Assembly: GCA_947561395.2 (NCBI GenBank)
Contig: OX387193.1
Span: 27,398,276-27,462,275 of the forward strand
DNA length: 64,000 bases
Source of the DNA: Buxus sempervirens
Lineage: Eukaryota > Streptophyta > Magnoliopsida > Buxales > Buxaceae
Reading direction: 5' to 3'
The position numbers were made by a program, and so were the translations under genes. Below are positions 55,294 through 64,000 of the stretch, in pieces (positions within the stretch are counted from its first letter, which is position 1; each line of letters starts with the position of its first letter). The notes beneath the pieces are model-generated. The model saw nothing but the letters and a program-made list of their open reading frames with translations, was not told the origin of the DNA and ran no database searches.

Positions 55294-56371
55294 GATTTTT
55301 TAGAAAGCTCTCAAAAAACAACAAAAAAAGATTTTTCCATTTTTTCTAGAAAAATTAAATTTTTCAAAAAGTTCCAAACCATTTATGAACCTTATAAGCA
55401 AACAGAATTGGATTAGGTTGAATATGACTTCGACCTCAAGCTCGACTTTGACCTAGTGGGGGTCGAGGAAGAGACTGAGGACGAAGAAGACGACCCTCCA
55501 AAAGAAATCACATATCAATTGGAGCATCATGAAAAGGGAGTCCAACCCAATATTGAAGAGACCATATCAATAAATCTAGGGACTGAAGATGACCCAAAAA
55601 TAGTGAAGATTGGGGTATGCCTATCTGAGATACAGCGTGATGAAATGATACGATTCTTGGCTGATTATGAAGATGTATTTGCATGGTCGTATCGAGATAT
55701 GCCAGGGTTAGACACTGATATGGTTTTGCACAGGCTACCAATTCTACCAGATGTTAAGCCAGTTAAACAGAAATTGAGAAGGTTGAAACCTGAATGGACA
55801 TTGAAGGTCAAAGATGAAGTGGTTAAACAATTTCAAGCTGAGTTTTTGGCAGTAGAAGATGGTAGTGAGTTTCAAAGATTGGCATGAAATGCTGCCACTT
55901 GCTCTACATGCCTACAGAACTTCAATCCGGACTTCTGCTGGGGCAACCCCATATTCATTAGTCTATGGGATGGAAGTAGTTTTACCAGTGGAAGTAGAAA
56001 TCCTTTCACTAAGAGTGCTAATGGAAGCTAAATTAGAAGAAGTTGAATGGATACAATCAAGACATGATCAACTCAATCTGATAGAGGAAAAACGGTTGAA
56101 AGTGCTCTGTCATGGCCAATTGTATCAGAAGAGAATGGCCAGGGCTTACAATAAGAAGGTGAAGCCCAGAACTTTCCAAGAAGGAAATTTAGTGTTAAAG
56201 AAAATCTTACCCTTTTTGGAAGACCCTCGTGGAAAATTCAAACCAAATTGGGAAGGACCTTATGTTGTCAAAAAGGTCCTATCATGGGGTGCTCTCATCT
56301 TAACAGAAATGGATGGGAAAGATTTTCTTGAGCCAATTAACTCTGATGCAGTAAAGAGGTATTTTCCCTGA
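55244..56371 (+). pseudogene. pol: RT2 Pol with large internal deletion
   Basis: Starts in the -1 frame as in RT1. A nonsense TAG occurs at 55414-55416 (CAG in RT1). Homology to the pre-RT linker and RT start runs to about 55853, then jumps to the integrase C-terminus at RT1 17471. RT1 15007-17470, covering reverse transcriptase, both RNases H and the integrase catalytic core, is missing. The join has CAG shared by both sides, and the downstream part is in a different frame. The final segment ends AVKRYFP at 56371. Confidence 0.9.
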
Positions 56372-56982
56372 ATGAATATTACTAGGAAATGATCTGAGGC
56401 CATATTTCTATATTTCCAAAAATTTTCATCCCTATTCAAGCCAATTCGAGCCTGTTCGTTTTTTTTTTTTATAAACCTAAACTGGACTTACAGTCTTATA
56501 CTGGGGCAAGGCCAATAGGGGCAAAAAGAGAAAAAAAAAAAAAGAAAGAGAAGAAAAATAGTGGCAAATGAAACCCAAATAGAAAAGAGAGGAAAATCGG
56601 ATTAAATTCATCATGACTGTAAGTCCGGTTGACCTATTTTCACACTTAGAAAATTTTGAGCCTTTAATACCTTTTCTTTCATAAACCGAGCTTAGACTTT
56701 GTTTCGTCCTATTCTTAAGCCCTCGGTGATTTTAGTATATTCATTCAATTTTAAGAGTAAGATTAGTAATGACGGAATGCAGAAGCCGGCCCTAGTGAAA
56801 ACCGTAATTGGCGCTAAGGGCAATAGGGGCAGAAGGAAAAAAAAGAAGAAAAAAAAAGAATCAAAGGTTGAGTTGATCATGTGGTCCAAGTTTGAAGTTA
56901 GCATGAGCACTAGAAATTGAGCAAATTAGCAGGGTCAGTCATGGAGGAAAAGCCATTTGGGGATGATTCTAAAGGTCACAGG
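56372..56982. other. RT2 region after pol
   Basis: Noncoding. Contains the inverted repeat AACTGGACTTACAGTC (56480-56495) / GACTGTAAGTCCGGTT (56615-56630), equivalent to RT1 18095-18250, and CCGGCCCTAGTGAAAACCGT (about 56787). Interrupted at 56983 by a solo LTR; homology to RT1 resumes at about 58792. Confidence 0.65.
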
Positions 56983-58786
56983 TGTAGACACCCCAAATTG
57001 CACTACAGAATGAGAAAATAGTAAAAACATGTAATTAGAGCTTAAAACAGGTCAAAATGCATGAAAACTGACAAGGCATGCTTTGCCCGTATGTTATTCA
57101 CGGGCCGATCGCGCCCGAAATGTCTCTACGGTCAGGCGCGCCCGTATTGGAAATACGGGCACCATCGGACCGTAAATCATTTACGGTCACTAAAGACTCG
57201 TGCGAGTTTTATTCTTCTCTCAATTTCCGAGCTTTATCTTTAGTCCAATATCCCTTTAAATGAGCGAATTATGTCTTTTATTCGCTGAAGCCACCTTGGT
57301 TGGCTATGGATAGGCATTATCTCTGTTTTTCACTCTATCCTAAGGATCAGGATATATCCTTCTGGACCAGCCTTGCCCCTGTGCTTGCCTATAAATAGAG
57401 GGCCTTTCCTCAAGCAAAAGGCCACGAAAATTTGAAGTCCAAGGAGCTCCAAGAGAAGAAGAGGAACCCCTGCTGCTTTGCTTGCTCAATCCAGGTAAGT
57501 AACTTTTTCCTTTTATTTTCTGTCTTCAATTCTAGAAGTAATAGGATCATCTCTATTGCTGTAGAATAAGGTCATCTTTTGTATCTAGTATTCCTAAACT
57601 TGCCTCTAAGTACCTCAAGAGTCTCTCTAGCTGTAAAACGTGAAGAGAGAGCTAGGGGAAAGGGGAACAGGTGGATCCCTAGAATAGAACCCATATCTGT
57701 TTTTCTCTTTTTTTAGAATAAGGCCTTTGATTGTGTTTGTGTAACCAAACCTATCTCCAAGTACCTCAAGAATCCTCTCTAGCCGTAAAACGTGAAGAGA
57801 GAGCTAGGGGAAAAGAGAACAGGTGGATCCGTAGGGTAAACCCCCATGTGCTCTAATCTGTGAGATGTGGCTACTTTGAATATCCTGATCATGTTTTAAT
57901 GGTTTTTATGATGAATCTGAATGAATATATGAATCTATGATGTTTATAGCATGGGATCCCCACTTTTTTATAAAATTTGGATTTTTCACATATTTGCACC
58001 TACAGCACTGTTTTCGTGATTTTTGTGATTTTAGGCTATGATCCTGGATTTATCATGATCAATATGATAGATCTAGATCCAGAAGCCTGAAAATAAATTC
58101 TAGGGTTTCATGATGTGGTTTTTGAGTCCTTTTTCATTATTGAGAGAAGACCCTACGGTCTAAATTCTCCCCTTTTGATGTTTTTCATCAACGTGGGTAT
58201 TTTTGGTTTTTATTTTTAGATTTAATGTGAAATTTGGGCACTACCTATATCCTGGACTGTTCAAGTTCAATTTTGAAATATTTTATAAAAATCATATTTT
58301 TCTAGATTTCTAGAATTTAACTTGAAGCCAGATTTTTAGGTTTTTCACTTTAAATTGATTTTATTTGATTTTATCTCAATTTTATTTTGATCATGAAACC
58401 CTAGGAATGGTATGATCATATTTGAAATTTCTGGATCAATCAGACTATTCGTATGAAAAAAACCATATATTTTTGTCTTTTTTGTGATTTTTCATGAATT
58501 TTATAGCAAGCCTTTTTTCCTTTGAAAAACATGAACAATACCTGGCAACCACCTTGTGTGGATGAATAGGGGTACCTAACACCTTCCCCTGTTCATAACC
58601 TAATTCCCTTATCCATCTCTGGTTTTTTTTAGGAGGGTTATTTTTACCCTAAAATTGCCTTTTGTGCTTATTTAATATTTTGGTGTCCTTCACACCTAAA
58701 TTGAATGGTGGCGACTCTTTGTTTTGTTTAATCCTGTGTGATGATTGAGGAAGTCAACGGAAATTGATTTTTTCCCATGTCTCACA
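56983..58786 (+). mobile_element. Solo LTR of the RT2 family inside RT2
   Basis: 1,804 bp, TGTAGACACCCC to CCATGTCTCACA, flanked by ACAGG (56978-56982 and 58787-58791). RT2 sequence homologous to RT1 continues on both sides, so this is a later insertion and not the 3' LTR of RT2. The dyads start at 57085, 57113, 57140 and 57168. TATAAATA is at 57390-57397. Confidence 0.93.
57085..57188 (+). promoter_or_regulatory. Dyad array of the solo LTR
   Basis: Four dyads with 9-nt spacers: GCCCGT...ACGGGC (57085), GCCCGA...ACGGTC (57113), GCCCGT...ACGGGC (57140) and GACCGT...ACGGTC (57168). The last has perfect 10-bp arms around one base. Steps are 28, 27 and 28. Confidence 0.85.
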
Positions 58787-59106
58787 ACAGGATAGACAGA
58801 TTTGGTCTCTCCCTATTGCTTGGACTACCCTTTTTATTATTAAATTTGATTTTAATTCCTTTAATTATATGTGATTAAGTATTTTGGATCAGCGTTGAAA
58901 AAAAAACTATACTTTGGCCAGTGATGAGAAATCAAATACTTTTCATAAAACTTCTATTTTTACAAGCATCTGAGAATTCTAAGGCCAATAATATAAAACC
59001 TATTTTTGAACTAAATTCTATATCATTCCACTATTGGAGTTTGCTTTGTATAAAGGTAAGAAAAAGAGAAGAAAAAAAAAAAGGAAAGAAAAATAAAAAA
59101 AAGAAT
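58787..59106. other. RT2 region between solo LTR and antisense gene 1
   Basis: Noncoding. Homologous to RT1 about 18590-18900 (for example GGCCAGTGATGAGAAATCAA). It ends in an A/G-rich run. Confidence 0.5.
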
Positions 59107-60842
59107 CTAATCCCTACCCCCTAACTGCTCCTCAAGCTCCCTAATTCGAGCAGCCAGAGTTGCAATGATTCCAGAAGCTCCCTCTGCATCAGGATCGCTA
59201 AAAAAGGAGATAACCTCATCTGAAAGAGATTGCTTAATCTTCAATGCCCTAATGTCAGCCATGGAATCCTGATATTTCTTCCGCATGCTCGGACTTCAAA
59301 GCGACGAGCCTGTCTTTGTTCCCCAAGTTTCTTCTCCATGGCAATACGGCAAGACCTCTGCTCTTCAAGTTGCCTCTCCAGATCAATACCCTTTATCCTG
59401 AGCTCTTGTGCTTCTCGTACCCATATTTGTTGAAGCCGCTTGTGGGTTGCCCTTTCAAACTCTAGGATATCCTCATAAGTAGAGGGAAGAACTGCAGGAG
59501 GATCCTCTGGTACTGGGGCATAATTCTGCACCTGCTCTTTAATCCAGAAATGATAGTCCTTCACATGGGACTCAGAAAAGACCGGACCCCGTAGAACGCG
59601 AACATAGGACCACTCATTCATTAACCGAGCATTTAGCCCGATGGTGGCTCGTGTAAGTGGCCCTACAAAGCTCTCATAGCCAGTTGGGATCGTGATCCCC
59701 TGGGTCGCTCCAAACTACCGAAGAACCCTCAAAGGAAGATAGAGAACAGCAGATTTCAAGCCTTCTAGGACCAAAAAGTTCCTATCTCTAAAGCTGACCA
59801 CTGTCTTTGGATTGGGCTGATAAGTGCCAGTCCATCTCACCTGATCATCCTGGAGAGTACCCTAGAAAGTGAACCAGCCCTGCTTGCCGCCTTGGATGTT
59901 AGGACACCCCCTATTGCTCATCAAAACAGGAACTTTCAATCTTGGAAAGAAGCGGCGAGTTATCTCTTCAACCTGACTCAGATGGTCAAGCAACCAAAGC
60001 TACAGAAAATGGAGTATTTTAATTTATTTCAAAAGAAAAGAGAAAAAAAGGAAAAAAAAAGGGGGGGGAAAGAAAAAGAAAAAAGAAAGAAAAAAAAAAA
60101 AGAAATATATATATATATATATATTTTTTATTTATCTTTTTACCTGTAGGATAGGGGCGCATGCAAGGAAGCGTTTCTTCTTTCTAGAATAGCAGTCAGT
60201 CAGGGCTTGGTATATCTCTGCCAAGATCATAGGGGCCAATCTCTCACGTTCCCTAACCTGGCAAACAACTGAGATGAGAGCCAAGTCAACCTGGTCGTCA
60301 CCCCGTGGAAAGAGCAATTGGTTGACCACTATTAAAGTCAAAGCATTAAACCGGGCATCCTTGTCCTCACCCCTCAGAAGTTTTTCAGTCAAAAAGGTCT
60401 TGGACAAGGTCAGCAGTGTGTCAGAATTTCCTAGATCCTTCTTCCCTATACCCAAGAAGGTGGAGGCCTCCTTTTTGTAGCTAGGCTTTAGGGGCGAGTT
60501 CACAACTTTTTCCGAAAACCTTAGGCCAAGGATGGTTTCAATTTCTTCTATGGTAGGAGTCATCTCTTTGTCATCAAAACGGAAGAGATTTAATTCAGGT
60601 ACCCAATGTCCTATCAAAGCTTCAATGATTTCTCACTTAAAGGGAATTTTAGGGATGTGTAGGATATGGCCTAAGTGGATGGAATCCCAACGAATTTCCT
60701 CATCAAGGGTTATAGAGTTAACCCACCTATCATAGAAGGAATCCAAAACATTGTACCTAGTAAGATTATGAGGTTTTGATCTAACAGGTTGTCTTGCAGG
60801 AGGAGATTCATCGGCAGAAGAGAACGGGGTGAGGGAAGCCAT
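59107..60842 (-). pseudogene. RT2 antisense gene 1 (PMD-like), decayed
   Basis: Same two-exon layout as RT1 18905-20622. Exon 1 is 60842-60144 with donor CAG|GTAAAAAG, and exon 2 is 59999-59107 with acceptor CTGTAG. The ATG is at 60842. The codon for Trp before EIIEA is a stop (60630 area), and exon 2 contains a frameshift near 59280 and stops near 59715 and 59860. The PMD-like motif MTPTIEEIETILGLRFSEKV is well kept. TATATAAA and a five-dyad array lie upstream on the minus strand. Confidence 0.82.
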
Positions 60843-60933
60843 GGAAGCACCAAAGAAGCCAAGGAAAGCAAAAAACGGAAGGCTCAGGGAGTTTTCAAAC
60901 TATTAAAAATGTCACAATGACATTCCCCATGAG

Positions 60934-60941
60934 TTTATATA
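60934..60941 (-). promoter_or_regulatory. TATA box of RT2 antisense gene 1
   Basis: TATATAAA on the minus strand, about 95 bp upstream of the ATG and about 22 bp from the dyad array. Confidence 0.6.
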
Positions 60942-60963
60942 GAAAATTCGAAAAGGCAATAAA

Positions 60964-61096
60964 ATCCGCATTTATAATACGAGCGTGGCGTGTCCGTATA
61001 AAGAGTGCGGACACACTGTGACCGTTAAAATTTTACGGGCAGCATACACCCGCATTAACATTAGGGGCAGCGCTCGCTCGTAATATAAATACAGTT
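60964..61096 (-). promoter_or_regulatory. Dyad array upstream of RT2 antisense gene 1
   Basis: Five dyads at 60964, 60992, 61020, 61048 and 61076, exactly 28 bp apart, with 9-nt spacers. The best are GTCCGT...GCGGAC and GACCGT...ACGGGC; the outer ones are degenerate. Confidence 0.8.
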
Positions 61097-61310
61097 TTGT
61101 TGGAAAAATGCAAATAATGGGAAATTTCAATTTCATTGCTTCCCTAGGCTTCACCTCTCCCTGCTTTAACATATATCATGCAAGTAAAAGCTAGAAATGA
61201 AAAAGAAAGAGCACAAATGAAAAAAAATGAATCAAACTTCTTTTATATATATAAAATTGTACATCAGTTTGTCAAAATACAAATACATGTGATGTCCTAA
61301 TCTAATCTGT

Positions 61311-63934
61311 CTATACAGGTCCACCCCTACGGCCACGTCCTCTGCCTCGACCACGGCCTGAAGGTCGCCAGCGCTCAAAAACATGCTGCACAATGCGATG
61401 AGCTATACTACGGGTCATCCTGCTCAAAATAGACTGAATATCATACCACATATATAAAGGCACAAGGCCAGCAGTGGGATGATCAGGAGGAACGTACCCT
61501 GAAGTATCTACATATCCCGTAGACTCCGCATCAGAATCAGTAGAGACAGGCTCACTCACAAGCTCGGCAGCAGGCATCTCCTCTGTCACAGCAGGCTCCG
61601 TGGTGGGATCAGCAGGAATAGACGCCCCAGGCACATCAGCATCATGCATAGGCTCTGCAGGCTCAACATAAGCCTCATCTATCACCATAGCCTCATTAGT
61701 AGGCTCCACCACAGCAGCCTCCTCGGTAGGCTCCATATCCATATCAGCAGATGCATCAGGAGCGGTCTCAGGTGCTGGAGCAGACTCTGGCACATCCTCG
61801 GTAGTAAGAGCAGCAATAGGTACAACATCGGCCTTGATCTCAGGCTCTGCTGCAGGGGCCTCTACCGATCTAGGAGAGGTCACAAACTCCACCCATGCCA
61901 CGAGAAAACCTCGCCACGGAGATGCATAGGCAGCGATGAAGCAGGTGAAGAAGGGCCAGCTGTGTCATCCTGAAAATAAGAAAAGAAATTTTAGTCAGAA
62001 CAGGATAAACAGATATAAGAACAGGAATGGAAAGAGGTAAAGAATTAACCTGGGTATAAGATGGACCCGCCTGGTCCTGTGCACCATAAGGACCTGCCTG
62101 GCCCTGTGCCCTGGCAAGCTGTCCCCGGAGGTCTGAAATGGTAATAAAGAAGGCATCCCGCTTGGCAATAGCAGCATCCCGTTGGCACTCTATATCAGCG
62201 TTCCGAGACCGGATCTCTGCCAACTGAGCCTCCTGAAACAGAAGAGGAGGTGTCAGAAAATACCAAGTCAAATAGAATATCAGAATGGAAGATCAAAAAG
62301 GGGAAAGCATACTGTGGTATCGTAGGCCCTGATCACTACCCCTCCTATCTCCGTGACTCCGCCATGGACAGGCATGGGTGGCATGAGGCACCCAACTAAA
62401 GCCCGCCTGAACCAGGAATCATAGTCACCCTCATCCAACAATGTCTCTGCCTCAATCCAATCTAGGAACTGAGCAGGATCAACAGGAATAAGAGGAAAAG
62501 AAGGAGTAGTATCTAGAGGAATGGCAGGAATCCGAGGCACTCCAATATGCTGATAAAAGAAGCGCTCACCGCAGTACCAGATGCTGCCCATCTGACCAAT
62601 GAAGAACTGGTAGCGCTGACGTCTCTGGTCAAGGGCAAAGGCATCATCTCTAGCCGTAGGCAGGGCCAGCACCTCATGAATGTCCTCCATCCGGGGGACG
62701 AACAGCTAAAAAACAGAAAGAAGAATATTAGACATATGATTCAGGAAAGGGAAAAAGGAAGAATTAAAGAAGCTTACCGCAGACCGATACAGCCTGTCCA
62801 GATGAGCTCGGGCAGACCTAGGACGACTCTTTTCAAAGTTGTGCTTCACATGGCACCATCTACGAGCCATAGGATATGTCTCCTCTGACATCGTAGAGGT
62901 AGGGCGAAAATAGGGAATATAAACCGTAGCAAAAAATTGGAAAAGAAGAAAAAGTGTCATCAGAATAGAAAAGAGAGAAGAAGAGAAGGAAAGAGAGAGA
63001 AGAGAAATAGGTGTTTCACCTGCAAGAAGGGCCAGAAGAATCTGCACCCAACTCCAGCCCCTCGAGAGGTAGAGAGGCCGCTAACTGACCGATGCAAGCC
63101 AGCTAGAATGGTGCCAAAAATAAGCAGGCCCCAGGCATACCTCCTCGCTCGCTGCAAATCTCCCAATAAACCCAAGAAGTGAGGACTGACAGAAGTCGTG
63201 TCCTCTGGGAAGAAGCAGGAGCTCATCATGTATAGGAAAATGAAGCGGAAGGCAAATGGAAAAGCTGAATGACTGGTGGCAAGCTGGCCAAGTTGCCTCC
63301 TCCGAAAGGTCTTTCTCAACCAAGTCAGAGACAATCTAACTCTCCCTATATCCCATGCCTCCGGAGGTAACACAATATATCCAAGATAGGAGGCGATCTC
63401 CTCAGCATCTGGCATCACCATCTCGGGAATAATATCACCAGTCATCCTAAACCCAGTGATAAGTGTAAAGTCGGACGGCCGAATCCCAATCTCAATATCT
63501 GGAAAGTGAAAGCTCAAAGTCTCTGGGAAGAACCTCTCAAGCATCGCTGCAATAAGGGCTCAATCCAGGCGCATATCCGGAATGGTGATGAAGAGGCCAA
63601 AGCCAAACAAGCCCAACTCCCAGTGGAAAGCTGAACTGCAGTCTCCGATAAATCTGATGAAGCTGGCCCAGCTCCCTCGATAATGAGTCAAGGGATACTC
63701 TAAAGGGATATCCGCCCTGATACAAGCAGAGGGTTGCGTCTTGAAGCCATGTAGCAGGTCGGTATCCCTAATCTGTGATGCAACTGCCTCAGGAACCTCA
63801 ACCCTGGTCCGAGCCTCATCCCTACCACGGCCGCCTTTACGGCCTCCTCTGCAGCCCTCATCTTGGCCTCTGTCTCTGCCTCCACCTCGGCGCCTGCTAC
63901 AGCTCCTATCTCGGCTTGAAGCCTCAACTGTCGG
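61311..63934 (-). pseudogene. RT2 antisense gene 2 (PMD-like), decayed, 5' exon outside window
   Basis: Homologous to RT1 21100-23787. The exon 2 equivalent runs from 63934 (acceptor CCTTAG) to 63020 (CAG|GTGAAAC). It has an Arg/Gly-rich start, FETLSFHF-type PMD motifs (ERFFPETLSFHFPDIEIGIR; SCFFPEDTTSVSPHF), and a stop at about 63560. The next exon (about 62935-62778) seems to have lost its acceptor (GCTAC where RT1 has GCTAG). The exon at about 62705-62313 carries FIGQMGSIWYCGERFFYQH. Exons at 62233-62050 are coil-like. The last exon (to the stop at 61311) is longer and more acidic than in RT1 and ends in the same Arg-Gly tail, GRGRGRGRGRRGG. The RT1-type TAG in the Arg-Gly region is absent here. 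Confidence 0.78.
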
Positions 63935-64000
63935 CTAAGGAAATAATAGGAAGGAAGAAAGAATTAGGGTGATGAATTTTGGGAAGGAAATGAAATTTCA

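Larger units (their letters stand above)
47242..64000 (+). mobile_element. RT2: second Tat-lineage retrotransposon, decayed, 3' end outside window
   Basis: Same order as RT1: 5' LTR, primer site, leader with dyads and tandem array, gag, protease, pol, and two antisense genes. The coding parts are closely related to RT1 (about 85-90% over the pol end by eye), but the LTR upstream region and leader arrays are different sequences. It carries several stops and frameshifts, a 2.46-kb pol deletion and a solo-LTR insertion (56983-58786). Confidence 0.92.

Noticed and set aside
56983..58786. 3' LTR of RT2
   Set aside because: It has its own target duplication (ACAGG), and RT2 sequence with both antisense genes continues beyond it, so it is a solo LTR inserted into RT2.

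Overview
The window is repeat-dense nuclear DNA of a flowering plant. It has no intact host gene, and nearly every stretch I can identify is transposable element (TE). Evidence for a plant origin is Ty3/gypsy elements of the Tat lineage (an extra archaeal-type RNase H and antisense plant-mobile-domain genes), an En/Spm (CACTA) DNA transposon with TNP2- and TNPA-type genes, and a U-box ubiquitin-ligase pseudogene. I cannot name the species. The layout looks like gene-poor, pericentromere-like chromatin of a fairly large genome.

Layout. Positions 1-2304 are a minus-strand LTR cut by the window edge. It was inserted into a CACTA transposon whose right part runs to the terminal TTTCCTGTAGTG at 37101. 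The CACTA was later split by two LTR insertions. The first is a plus-strand solo LTR (here E3, 5479-31045), itself split by a complete 22.4-kb Tat retrotransposon (RT1, 5589-27964, target duplication ATTGG). The second is a minus-strand solo LTR (E4, 34008-36393, target duplication CAACA). A U-box pseudogene lies between the two halves of the CACTA TNPA gene. Then come AT-rich and CT/GA-rich sequence (37102-41272) and a pile-up of three related LTRs beginning TGTAAAACCC (41273-47241), one a solo LTR with target duplication AGTTA. From 47242 to the window end is a second, decayed Tat element (RT2). It has a 2.46-kb pol deletion and carries its own solo-LTR insertion (56983-58786, target duplication ACAGG).

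How the genes work together. RT1 encodes Gag, a protease with a G-patch-like tail, and reverse transcriptase, RNase H and integrase on the plus strand. Between pol and the 3' LTR it carries two spliced genes on the opposite strand: a 2-exon gene of about 528 codons and a 7-exon gene of about 723 codons, both plant-mobile-domain (PMD) like. RT2 carries decayed copies of both in the same order. Pol appears to be entered by a -1 frameshift at a run of nine A, followed by a hairpin with a compensatory change between the copies.

The most striking signal is a set of tandem dyads of fixed geometry, 6-bp arm + 9-nt spacer + 6-bp arm with core CCG-N11-CGG. They usually occur as four dyads at an exact 39-bp or 28-bp period. 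They lie upstream of the sense promoter in the LTRs, in the leader before gag, and just upstream of the antisense-gene promoters. RT1, RT2, E3 and E4 all share the geometry, while the bases around CCG are element-specific. I propose that these are operator arrays for an element-encoded regulator, possibly the antisense PMD proteins. The geometry is read directly from the sequence; the function is inference.
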